From NCBI GenBank assembly GCA_035236585.1, contig CP141126.1, forward strand, positions 8,011,001 through 8,075,000: a stretch of 64,000 nt of DNA, written 5' to 3'. Shown here one piece after another: positions 13,130 to 23,275 of the stretch. The position numbers and the translations under genes were made by a program. Source of the stretch: Warburgia ugandensis (taxonomy: Eukaryota; Streptophyta; Magnoliopsida; Canellales; Canellaceae). How positions within the stretch are numbered: position 1 is the stretch's first letter; every line of letters begins with the position of its first letter. The notes under the pieces are model-generated. The model saw only the letters and a program-made list of their open reading frames with translations, was not told where the DNA came from and did no database searches.

Positions 13130-13202
13130 GACGCCCGGTGGGACTCGGACCTACAGTTGCCTGATTAGAAGTCAGATGCCTTATCCGTTAGGCCACGGGT
13201 GC
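13130..13202 (-). tRNA. tRNA-Arg (anticodon TCT), degenerate or pseudogene
   Basis: On the minus strand the 73-base sequence starts GCACCCGTGGCCTAACGGAT and folds as a cloverleaf. The anticodon stem TCTGA/TCAGG encloses the loop CTTCTAA, giving anticodon TCT (codon AGA). Box A (TGGCCTAACGG) is normal. Box B reads GGTCCGAGTCC rather than GGTTCGAGTCC, the T-stem has one A-C mismatch and the acceptor stem has one A-C mismatch plus a G-T pair. These faults suggest a decayed or weakly expressed copy. No intron is seen. Confidence 0.65.
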
Positions 13203-13324
13203 TTCAGTTGCCTGTGTTATACAGGAAATTATTTTGGTTTTATCAAATTCTATCAATATTTTCAGGAAAGACGAGTAGGGCCATAGGCCAATTTGATGTG
13301 ATCAGGCTACAATTTTCTACAGCC

Positions 13325-13545
13325 AGTTTGGTTGGTAGAAAAGTGATGGAAATTGATTTCATGAAAAGAAGAATTCTCCGTAGAAAGTATTTTGTGACTT
13401 TAAATTAATTTATACTAAATACCCAAAAAATTTACGGCATTTAAGATTCTTTGGTGGAATTCAATTAAAAAGACGAAAACACTTTTCCTGTAGAATTTCC
13501 ATTTCAATAAAAATCAATTTCCATCATTTCCTGCCTAACCAAACA
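13325..13545. mobile_element. MITE-like element with terminal inverted repeats
   Basis: The left end gtttggttggtagaaaagtg followed by atggaaattgattt is matched in inverted form on the right by aaatcaatttccatcatttc then ctgcctaaccaaac. The inverted arms are about 34 bases with a few mismatches, and the enclosed ~150 bases are AT-rich and non-coding. This is the shape of a small non-autonomous DNA transposon. No clear target-site duplication was found, so the class (hAT, Tourist or other) is open. Confidence 0.55.
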
Positions 13546-13775
13546 TGCCAACATTACATTTTTTTTAAAGCTTCCTTAATTTGCATCTCAATCTTTAATG
13601 GGAATTCGTATGTGGTTGTTTGTGACATTAGATCAATGCGCGGATTCGCACATATTTAAAGCTAATGCGCACGTAGGGCCCATAATTGGGTAACCCAAAG
13701 TCCTAACCTCTGACATTCTTTCCTGCACCTTGGATGGGCAGTACTCTCAAGTATACCTCACGGATTTAATAAATA

Positions 13776-13946
13776 AAAGGACATACGAAGTTCCTGCACA
13801 TGCAGGGTATGAGAAAGGGGTAGATCCCAAGGGTCAATGATACGCAGTCTTACCTTATATTTTGCAAGTGGGTATTTTCACGCATTTAACCCATGACCTC
13901 AAGATCACACGACAACAACTCTACTGTTGTGTCCAGGCTCCCCTTC
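13776..13946 (-). mobile_element. Au-like SINE, minus strand, nearly full length
   Basis: Read on the minus strand: ggggagcctggacacaacag (element start and box A), tgatcttgaggtcatgggtt (box B), tgcaaaatataaggtaagac, then the GC-rich part and a poorly preserved 3' end at acttcgtatgtccttt. Diverged relative to the 35.1-kb copy. Confidence 0.8.
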
Positions 13947-14536
13947 AAAGATCAGAAAACAATGAATATCCTAATTTTCAAATCACTTTAACAGGTGGAA
14001 AATACTCAGAAAGTTCAAATGTGAAAATCCATAAGATAAATGGGTTTCAATCACCAACTTGGCTTGTAGTGAATGCGTGGAAGATAGAATGGGATCTGTG
14101 TGTATGGGGCCAGAATTCTGAGCTTAACCCTGTTGAGTCAGGGAGAAGGTCTTGTGTAGGTGTCTCTCGTTGGCCCTAAAATGTGATGCACCTCGTTCTG
14201 ATCCGCTTGTTACGCTGCTGAGATTGGTCTGCACCCTTGGGTGCACCAACTTGTATGACCGAAGGTTCTGCCTGCCCTTCTCGTCTTCTGGTCGAACTCG
14301 ACTTTAAATCAGAAGGATAGACCAGCGTGTTACAATATATCTATCATAAAACTATGTCAAAGCTCAATTATAGTGTGTTTTATTTCATGTTACTAGCCAG
14401 TAAATACACGTTTTTGACGCAGGCAATTCTGTAACAAGCAAAAAAACACTAAAAAATTTCTCAAATTGGTACTAATTTTGCCCTTGTTGATACGTTAATT
14501 TGAATTTCAGATTTTGGATCATCAGATCTGGGTCCT

Positions 14537-14722
14537 GCTGAAAGAGAGCACTGGCACAATGGTAAAAGTTATCATGTGACCTTGAGGTCACCAGTTTGAG
14601 GCGTGAAAACAGCCACTTATCAAAATACAAGATAAAGCTGCATGCTATAAGTCCTTGTAGTGCTCCCCTTCCCCAAACCCCACAAAGGCGGGAGCTTGTG
14701 CACCAGAGCTGCCCTTCTAGCC
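14537..14722 (+). mobile_element. Au-like SINE with 11-bp target-site duplication; left breakpoint of the kinase duplication
   Basis: Full-length plus-strand copy. Target-site duplications atctgggtcct lie at 14526-14536 and 14723-14733. Box A (cactggcacaatggtaaaag) and box B (tgaggtcaccagtttgag) are readable, and the end is ctgcccttctag. From position 14628 onward the sequence is repeated at 23,072, so the edge of the tandem duplication falls inside this SINE. Confidence 0.9.
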
Positions 14723-14829
14723 ATCTGGGTCCTCCATAAGCACAGAAATGTAACGTCTCTGTCCTTGTTGCTTCAGTTTGCATCTAAGTGTAACCATTAT
14801 ATAAACTCACAAGATTGCATCTAATACCA

Positions 14830-17800
14830 TCACCGGCCTTCTGTTGCAGAAAGAGAAACTTCGTTAATAGAACAACTAGCCGCCCTGTCTGGGGGTAAAT
14901 CTACATGGGTCATATATCGGAAGAATGCAGGTTGAATAGGACTTGGGAGTGGCATGCTTTCGTTGTTGAGCATCAGAACAACATCTGCCATAGTTGGTCT
15001 GTCCATTGGTCTCTCTTCCACGCACAAAAGACCCACATGAATGCATCTCATAACTTTGCAAGAGGGAGCCAAATCGCCCAACGTTGGATCTAACAAGTCC
15101 AAGCCCCTACCGTCTTTCCATAACTCCCATGCCTGAAATGTTTCTTTTAATGCAAGTCATTCTTAGATTGTAAAGGAGAAACGAAAATTGAAAATGGAAA
15201 CCCAAAAGAAGTAACTCACATATCCTAGAAGGTTTAGAGACCTGTCAGATTCAAACAAACTTGTGTTCTTCTTGCTGCTGATGATTTCAAGTAGTAAGAC
15301 TCCGAAGCTAAATACGTCAGACTTCTCTGAGAAAAGGCCCTCCATTGCGTACTCTGGTGACATATAACCACTACATTCCACCATTAGTAAAGTTTTGTTA
15401 GCATTTGTAGTGGAAACTCTGCACATGTTCTTAACTTTCGACTGTAGAATCTTGTGTTGGTGCTCATACTTACTATGTTCCAACAACCCTGTTAGTATTT
15501 GCTTGGAGTTCATTTCGTCCAAAAATTCTTGCTAAACCAAAATCTGATATTTTGGGGTGCATCTCACCATCTAATAGAATGTTGCTTGCTTTTAGATCCC
15601 TGTGGATGATTCTCAATCTAGAGTACTTGTGAAGATACAGAAGCCCTTGAGCAATTCCTTCAATGATATGGATGCGCTTCGCCCAATCTAGTACCTTTCG
15701 CTTTGTTGGATCTGTTGCAAGTTTATAAGCAAACGTATGAATAAGAATCCAATTTTATTCGAAGTGAATCAATGATCAATAAGGAACATGAATGGGTAAG
15801 AGTACAAGTACGAAGAATGACAAACCAAAGAGGAAGAAATCCAAGCTTTTATTGGGCATGTACTCGTAGAGTAACATCCTTTCTTCTCCTTCAATGCAGC
15901 AACCCAAGAGCCTAACAAGATTCATGTGCTGAAGTTTTGCAATAAGAATGATCTCATTTTTGAACTCCATTAGTCCTTGGCCAGAACTTCTTGAAAGTCT
16001 CTTGATTGCAATTGTCTGACCGTTGGGAAACCTACCCTGTAAACATAGTACTCATCTACAAAATATTACTTTGGTTCTAGAAAACAAGATTTACTAGATT
16101 GATTAGACTGATAAATTAACGCTTCTAAAACTCAGCACTGATAAATGCCCAAAAATCTAATCAAGAGGCGGGAACATGATTTCAACCAGTCAAGGTGGAG
16201 AGTATATGCATATCAATATAGGGGGCGGACCACCAAACAGTAGAGTGAAGATAAGTGTCCTAGTATCAAAGCAACCATTAACATGGTGGTTTGGAGCGAT
16301 AGGGATACCTTATAAACTGGCCCAAAGCCACCCCCTCCAAGCTTATTTGCTCTGGAGAAATTATCTGTAGCAGCAACTATACTAGATAAACTAAGCAGTT
16401 GCATGGGGAGACCTTTCTTCCCGCCGTTGTTAACCTCACTTTCTTCTCTTAATTCATTGATGGATGCCATATCAGCACCTAGTTCTAAAAATAGTTCCTC
16501 GCTTGTGTTCTTATTCCCTGATTCACAATGAACCGACTCTCAGCTTAATAAGCCAACAAGATATCAGTTAGTCATATACAGGGCAGGCGTCTACCTTTTA
16601 GTGTGAGCTTTCTTCTCCAGCAGTTAAACAACAATGAGACTGCAAGAACAATTACCATAACAACCACTGATGGAATGATTGCCCAACGCCAAAGCCGCTT
16701 GTCCTTCCCTGCATGTGACAAGAAACCTCCAATAGCCCATTAGACGCCCGCCCCACTTTTGGTGCTTACAACATTTGGCTCTAGAACATGAAGAAAAGGA
16801 AGTAAGCTTAAAGATCAAACACATACCGAGCTCCGAACCTGATAATCGCACGTAAAGATCCTGCCCTCCATCCGAATATTGTTTAAGATCAATCAGATTG
16901 CTGCTCCAAATCACACACGCACTTCCTCCACGAATACCAGCTCTAGAATAAGCAGTACAAGAACAATTCTTCAAGCATTTATCTTCACATTCCTCTGCAC
17001 CCATGCTGTAGTCCACAAACGCTGAAGATGTATCAGGCAACTTCATTCTAGTCAATTTATAAAACCCATCTCCCTTTTCACAAACCAATTGCATTCTTCT
17101 GACACACCCACCACTCCTACTTTGTGGAGTTCTAGGCTGGAATCCCTTCACACACTTACATACAGCTGAACCATCAGTGCTACAAATCCCAAAATCCCCA
17201 CATTCAACATAATCATCACACTGATCGTTCCTTGCCCACCAAAAACGGTTCCAAAATCCTCCTCCACTTTCATTAGTCCATGTATACCGTTCAACATCTC
17301 CGGTGTAATTCACCAATAACCTTGAAAAAATAGAGTTGTTTACGAGTTCATATATGTAATAAATCTCTACCATATTAAATACAAAATCGGAGTTGAAGAT
17401 AGACTGACGGCCCAACTCAGGGAAGCCAATGAACTGAATCTCCGTCCATGGCTCACGATAGAGTATAGTCGATCCTCGCCGTAGAAATGCTTGAGGCAAT
17501 CCATGCCGATCAATCTTGACCGTGTAATCTCCGGGAGAAGGATCATCAGCGTTCTTCCAGGACGATAGAAATCGATCCAACCCGGTTTTCAAATTCAATC
17601 CAAGTTTCATACCCGGTAGTAATGTATCCGACGGATAATCGAAACTCTGCCAGAAGAAATCTTGACTGCTATCTTCCTCCTCTCTCACGATAAGATTTCC
17701 GGTATCTAACAGCTGGACTGCCGGATTTGTTGCATGGGTACGCACTGACGACCAGATTACGCCCTCTGATCCGTTGAGAATCAGGCGACGTCCCTGATTG

Positions 17801-18096
17801 TCGATCTTGAAGACACCAGATGTATCTGTAAGAGGGAATTCTCTGTTTGCAACCCATACTACAGTTCGAACTGAGACTTTGTTGTACCATATTCCTAAGT
17901 ATCGGTTTTTGGACTGACCAGGGGTGAAGAAGCCGAATGCAAAACTTTCTCCGGAAGAAATGAGAGTTTTGCCGTCGGGAAGTGTTTCCGATGATGTAAG
18001 AGTGTCACCTGCAAAGGATATTTCTGAGTGCAAAGCGAACGACGAGAAGAAGAAGAAGAGGATGAGAGAGACAGGCCCTCTGTTGGTAATTTTCAT
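14830..18096 (-). CDS. G-type lectin S-receptor-like Ser/Thr kinase, copy 1, intact, 7 exons, 831 aa
   Basis: This is a plasma-membrane receptor kinase of the S-domain (SD1) class; family members sense cell-surface signals in defence or self-recognition, ligand unknown here. Exons on the minus strand are 18096-16827, 16708-16595, 16517-16309, 16036-15826, 15711-15474, 15370-15220 and 15132-14830, all GT-AG, totalling 2496 nt in frame. Order of parts: signal peptide (1-29), bulb-lectin domain (about 30-180, [20 protein letters not shown]), S-locus glycoprotein region, PAN/apple domain (about 335-420, cysteine-rich), one membrane segment (about 432-453) and kinase. Kinase motifs are a glycine loop [11 protein letters not shown], Lys543 (AIKRLS), HRDLKASN near 638-645, DFG at 658-660 and [11 protein letters not shown]. 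The glycine loop has Gly where copy 2 and most relatives have Glu (LGEGGFG), although GxGxxG itself is kept. Seven exons is the usual SD1 structure. Confidence 0.93.
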
Positions 18097-19789
18097 TCTT
18101 TTTTCTGCAGGATGAGTTTTAGATTATGTCGGTCACTCCATCTCCTCGATACTCTAAGAGAAATGCACCGACAATATCATTACTACCAGCCACATATCTA
18201 TGGGCTTTGGTCAAAAAAGGCGGAAAGTGAAAAACAATGAGTCTTACTTACTGTGCAAATTAGAGTTAAATATCTAGAAAGAAAAAAGACTAGATATTTA
18301 TGTATGTAATAATTTGAATCGCCCGTTGAGGTGGACGGAGGAGAATAATTTTAAATACGTGTAATTACTTAAGTACGGGATAATAGGTTCTTTTAAGTAA
18401 GTCTTATCTCTTTGAGTCCCCTCGTTACTTTTGTAGGTAAGTAAGTTACAATCCTAACAAGTGAGAGTTGCGGTGGAAGGTAGAATTGTATCTAACAAGA
18501 GGAGCTATGCACAAGTACTACACGAGTTTAATATAGGTGAAATTACAACCCCGTGACAAGTAGTATCAGAGTAGGTCGACATGGTCATTGCTTATCGAGT
18601 GTTGGGAAAAGCTCATGGCAGAATCATAACAGTTGAGTTAGGAGTGACTACTATGCTAGTAGAGGTTCAGCAGAAGTCGAGGTGGGATAAGTCCAAAGAC
18701 CCATAGTGGAAGTTGGCTTTGGACGCTCAACTTTCTACTTTAGATGCTTGGTTTGGTAAATTCGAACAAATTCTGTCTAATTATTTGAACAAATCAAGTG
18801 AGTTCGTGAATGCCTTAAAAAGTCTCAAAGATGATATGTAAAGCACGGTTAAGGTGTTTGAGATTATAGATGCTGAGACCACAGATAGAGATGAGTGCAT
18901 GTCTGATTGCTTTGAGTCTGTGGAAGACAAGATAACCAGTCCACATGAGAAAGTTGCTGGATTAGAGGACATGGAACTAGCAAAGGAATCCACAATGAGT
19001 GTGGATATGGTACAGTTAGGTTTACCATGCCTCAGTGTTATGAGGTACTTAGGCCTGATCAGTCCCAGGAGAATATGGCAATCAACAAGGAAGTTGACAC
19101 AATTAATGACACAAAGGGGAGTGTGCCACAACAGGAAGACTCCAAGATGGACAAGGCCAAGTGAAGTCGTGCAAAAAGCATAGTGGTTGGTAGCTATTAC
19201 ATTAACGTGCAAGAGACACATCAACTAAGGGTGACTACATTAAGGCACAAGAGGCAATTTGAATCACATTTTTGCAATGGTGAATATGAGGGCAAGGCCG
19301 CTCACAACTTGAAGATGATAAGGAAGATCCTTGTAGAGCATAATGGTAGCTAAATGCCAATGCGTAAAGAGATGAGCAAGGCAGGACACTTTACAAGGAT
19401 CATGCCACATCTTGGAACATGTAAAGTGCACACACACAACTCGTGCAAGAAGTTGAAGTTTGAGATATCAATGGAGATGTGTCGACGAGGGTGTTAACAT
19501 TATTAGGTGAGGAAGAATGTCACGGACATGTGTTGCAAGGTCTGTGACCAAAGCCTGCAAACTCCAAGGGAGGCCTAATTAGCTAATGGACATGGCTAAG
19601 GGATGTAGGTTTGTTGTTGAAGATCCATGTTGCAAGGTATAATTCTAAAAGGCCTAGTTTCTTAAAGTTTTCTTGTAAATATATAAAAAGAAGGAAGACT
19701 AGATATTTGTGTAGAGAGTTTTGGAAAGAATTCTAGAATAATCCTCAATCATTAGATAGTTGACACATGTAATAATCTAAATCATCTAT

Positions 19790-22209
19790 TGTGACACCCC
19801 GGGTTTTTAACAAACTGTTTTCCATATTTATATGAAAATAATAATAGTTTATTGCTAGAAAATAGATGAGATTCCAGAACTTAAAACTCGTAATTTAAAA
19901 CTTTTCGCAATGTTAAGCAAATACCATTTAAGAAAACCCCGAAAGTCATTTCACCTCAAAACCACACTGAAGAATAGAACCAAAAGTAAACATTTTGATC
20001 ATGCTCACAAATTAAAACCACGGTGACATTTTTACAACTGCAAAAATACGTAATAGTGAAAGTTCCAAAGCTCCAGGGTCTATCCAAGATCACTACGTCA
20101 TCCATTTATAAACATATAACCACTATACAATGATATGGGTTTAATCTATCAATATATACAACAACTAAGGATAATGCCAAAAAGCCAATACTAGTCTAAC
20201 AAAAGTACACAACTCTGTCTCTGTATTTGACAGTATCTGTCCTCAAGCCCCCGTCTAACTTCACTCTAGTCCACCTTCTTCCCTTTCTGACTGTCGCGCT
20301 CTGATTCTGAGGCATTGCAAAACAAAGCAATGCTTCAGCAAGCCATGCTTGTGCAGGTGATATACATTCAAAGTAATCTCAATAAAAACAAATCACATGA
20401 CGCAAGGCATAAAGATCGAAAGATGATCAACAATATATATAAAGCCTTAAATCACACGATGAAGGACATACCAAGTCCTTGCAATAAATAAGATATCATC
20501 AATCATAATATCAAGATATGCACAATCCAAGAAAATATAAAAACACATGAATGCATGTTAAAAGTATCAACATCATATACAGTCAAGCCTTGTGAGTGTC
20601 TCACATACACTTACGACAATGTGGGGTCAGCTCTCTGTACCATCCGCTTTCACCCTTGTACCCTCACGGCACTCAGGCACTCATGGGAACGACGCGTACC
20701 ACTTTCGCTTTCACCTTTTCACTCTCACAGGCACTCACGAAAAGTCGCGTTGCACATCTGCTTTCACCCTTTCACCCTTACGGGCACTCAAGGTGTGAAA
20801 AATCGCATCCTACCACAGGATCAATAGTCTCAAATATCAAGTCAGAGCGACTCCCACATGTCAAGAAGACCAACAATCATGTGAATATCACGAACGATAT
20901 AAAAAACAGTGCATGTAATAACAACCAGAAAGATAGCACGCACATGAGAAGCTACATGCTGAAATTAATCTCATGGGTGTGGTAAAACATAAATCACATG
21001 CCTCAAAAACTCAAATCACCATTTGAGAATCATGGAAAATTTGTGAATGAAATTACCTACCTCGATATTGCACTATCCCAACAAACGTGTAAACGATATC
21101 AAGGTGTATGCCCTGATGTACCTGTCATGCCATAAATCATGTCATGGTTAATGCATATAATCAAAATCTAAAGCCTGATCATCTATTGATCAGCTCGATC
21201 TGAATCATTTAATAACATTTAGTAGTTTTGCTATTAAAAAGTTACTCCAAACTAGATTTTTATCTTAAATCTAGATCCGCCTTGTTGAGACGATCACAAC
21301 ACCTCTTTCGGATCGTGATTTAGACCTCTATAGCTCATAAAATCAAGGTTTAAAGGAATAAAGGGTCAAAAAAGGCCAAAATCCAGAAAATGGGCCCACT
21401 GCACATGCAACGCATGCCGTCTGCACACTCACGGGAGGTAGTGGGCACGTTTGTAGATGCACTCTGTGCGTGGGGGCCGAAACAGTGCGCGTGGCGCGTT
21501 CCAGCCTCCCCGCGTGGCGTGCACGAGTTGAACCATGTGCCTTGCGCGTGGCGCTCTCTCGTCCGTGTGTTTCCTCCCGTTCCGGTCGTCGTTGCCGGAG
21601 ACGATGACCGGATTGGTTCGCCGTCGCCGGCGACCCAAGGTGCTCCATTTTTTGTGATTTTTACACCTCTGAGTCCGGTTTTTCACTTACATTTCATTTC
21701 TACCTTCTATTTTCACAAATTCCTCCTAAATCTATTGTTTTTTCATGATTTTTGTCTCATTTTCAAAAACTCCCATACTATGGTTTTTTGGATTTTTGGG
21801 TGTCCCTAGCCGTCCAATAGTCACGAAATTTCGTGGGTCCTTTCCTCTCCTCATCATACACAATATAAACAGTCCAGATCTAAATATGATACCGTCTCAT
21901 CTAATTTTTTTTACTGAAAACAGTAAGCACAAATTTTTTGTAAACACTACATGTTTATGCCGTTTTTTCGCTGTTTACAAGTGAATAAACCTTGAAATTT
22001 AAAGCAAAAGGGAAGGGTGGAGTGATCCTACCTCGTTCCCAGCCGTTCAAGGGTAGAGAAATTTGTTTCCACGGTGCGTGACTGTCCACATGAAGCAGAG
22101 AGAATTTGAGAGGGAGGAGAGTGCGTTTTGAGCACACACTCTCTCTTCCTTACCTTATCCTTACCTTATATATATTTATTTATTTTTTTAAAATATAAAA
22201 AATGTTACA
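19790..22209 (-). mobile_element. Solo-LTR-like insertion, 2,420 bp, with 5-bp target duplication
   Basis: The element begins TGTGACACCCCGGG and ends TGTTACA. It is flanked on both sides by TCTAT (19785-19789 and 22210-22214). The paralogous unit near 28,170 has a single tctat at the same place, a direct view of the empty site. It has LTR-type TG...CA ends but no visible primer-binding site, polypurine tract or coding domain, so a solo LTR is the simplest reading. I infer the minus orientation from the position of the conserved 'gcattgctttgttttgcaat' block, which is shared with 62,355 onward. Minus-orientation sequence near 20,630-20,800 holds about three tandem copies of a ~65-base unit (gctttcaccc...cactca). 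Confidence 0.82.
20630..20800. repeat. Short tandem repeat block inside the solo LTR
   Basis: About three imperfect copies of a roughly 65-base unit, each containing 'gctttcacc...cactctcac/ggcactca'. No similar block is clear in the related element after 62,355. Confidence 0.6.
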
Positions 22210-22424
22210 TCTATTGAGAAGGTGGACAAAGGAGAACAACTATAAATAGGTGTAAACTGCTCATTTGTAAGCAGATCAAATTACTCAAATAAGGATAACA
22301 ATTTCTCTTTGATAAAATAGAGACCCATGCTCAAATTCTCTCAGTCTCAATATGTCCGACGTCTGAAACCTTATGCATGTTTCTTTAATAATGAGGAATA
22401 CTCGATGGATGAGCTTGCCTTGGG

Positions 22425-22840
22425 GTGCCTACATTAACGGGGTTCACAAACCAGTTTGGCCCCTTTCCACTCATTAATGGCCATTCCAACTTATTCCTCC
22501 CGTTCAGAAGCCTGCCAGGGGCTGCAGATGACCACTTGGTTTGTGCAAAAAACTCGACGATTACAGGTATACGTCCAATTCAATGTGCCAACCGGGTAAG
22601 CAGGGATCCCCCTCTCTTTTCTGGGTCAGGAAAGGTACTCCCTGTGGGCATATTACATTATTATTATTCTGCAAGACAACATGAGAACCTTTTGACGTTT
22701 CCTATAGAGGTTCAATTTATACCAATAAATAAAGTCAATGGCATAAATTGCGGATTAAGAATAAGACACTTTTCACACTCATACACAGAAGTACTGAGGT
22801 TTGATTTGCAATGCTTATATGATCCCGTTTAGGTGATTGC
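22425..22840. other. Duplicated stretch of unknown nature, unit 1 copy
   Basis: About 410 bases matching 28,389-28,800 at high identity, including a plus-strand frame of 135 aa in both copies (NQFGPFPLINGHSNLF near its start). I recognise no family. Equal conservation is expected from the recent duplication alone, so coding status is unproven; a three-base length difference (ccccctctc versus cctctc) keeps the frame. Confidence 0.35.
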
Positions 22841-22904
22841 ATCGGATTATTCGATGTAATCAAGTCTTAGTGAACGTGATAACTCACAGGTCATCGTTCT
22901 GTAC

Positions 22905-23071
22905 TAAAAGGGCAGCCTTGGTGCACTAAGCCCCTGCCTATGCGGGATCCGGGGAAGGAAGAGACCACAAAGGCCTATGGTAAGCAACTTTACCTTGCAT
23001 TTTTCCAAGAGGCTGTTTTCACGCCTTGAACCCGTAACCTCAAAGTCACATGACGACAACTTTTACCATTG
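22905..23071 (-). mobile_element. Au-like SINE, minus strand, cut by the duplication junction
   Basis: It is the unit-1 counterpart of the SINE at 28,865-29,050 (same left flank, ggtcatcgtt). It runs from its 3' end (aaaagggcagcc) to ttttaccattg and then stops abruptly at 23,071, where sequence from the middle of an oppositely oriented SINE begins. Confidence 0.88.
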
Positions 23072-23167
23072 CAAGATAAAGCTGCATACTATAAGTCCTA
23101 GTAGTCCTCCCCTTCCCTGAACCCCGCAAAGGCGGGAGCTTGTGCACCAGAGCTGCCCTTCTAGCCA
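23072..23167 (+). mobile_element. Au-like SINE 3' half, plus strand (duplicate of 14,628-14,722)
   Basis: This is the 3' half of the SINE at 14,537-14,722, starting caagataaagctg and ending ctgcccttctag, with the same right flank (ccatctgggtcctccat). Its 5' half is absent because the tandem-duplication junction falls at 23,071/23,072. Confidence 0.88.
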
Positions 23168-23275
23168 TCTGGGTCCTCCATAAGCACAGAAATGTAACGT
23201 CTGTCTGTCCTTGTTGCTTCAGTTTGCATCTAAGTGTAACCATTATATAAACTCACAAGATTGCATCTAATACCA

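Larger units (their letters stand above)
18262..22350 (+). mobile_element. Defective LTR retrotransposon, unit 1 copy, split by a later insertion
   Basis: A 5'-truncated left LTR (about 18262-18558) ends ccgtgaca and is followed after two bases by tagtatcagagtagg (18561), one base off the usual initiator-Met primer-binding site tggtatcagag. The right LTR starts tgtcacggacatg at 19518, just after a purine tract (aggtgaggaagaa). The LTR ends TGTCACGG and CCGTGACA form a perfect inverted pair. About 960 bases of internal sequence encode only broken gag-like fragments (e.g. KFEQILSNYLNKSSEFVNAL) with stops. No protease, integrase or reverse transcriptase is present, so it is non-autonomous. The right LTR is interrupted at 19,790 by another element and fades out near 22,350. 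Confidence 0.75.
14628..23071. repeat. Tandem duplication, unit 1 (kinase gene, defective LTR element, SINE)
   Basis: This unit is near-identical to 23,072-29,038 in the same orientation: kinase exons and introns, the defective LTR element, an unknown conserved stretch (22,425-22,840 versus 28,389-28,800) and a minus-strand SINE. Subtracting the 2,420-bp insertion at 19,790-22,209 leaves about 6.02 kb, close to the 5.97 kb of unit 2. The two units sit head to tail without spacer. Confidence 0.9.

Noticed and set aside
16624..18096. A 490-codon frame as a complete lectin protein
   Set aside because: The last ~66 codons read through intron 1; a good donor at 16826 and matching downstream exons give the full receptor kinase.
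21343..21809. Overlapping frames with Arg/Pro/His-rich proteins
   Set aside because: They lie within the solo LTR in a GC-rich patch, are open on both strands and match no family.
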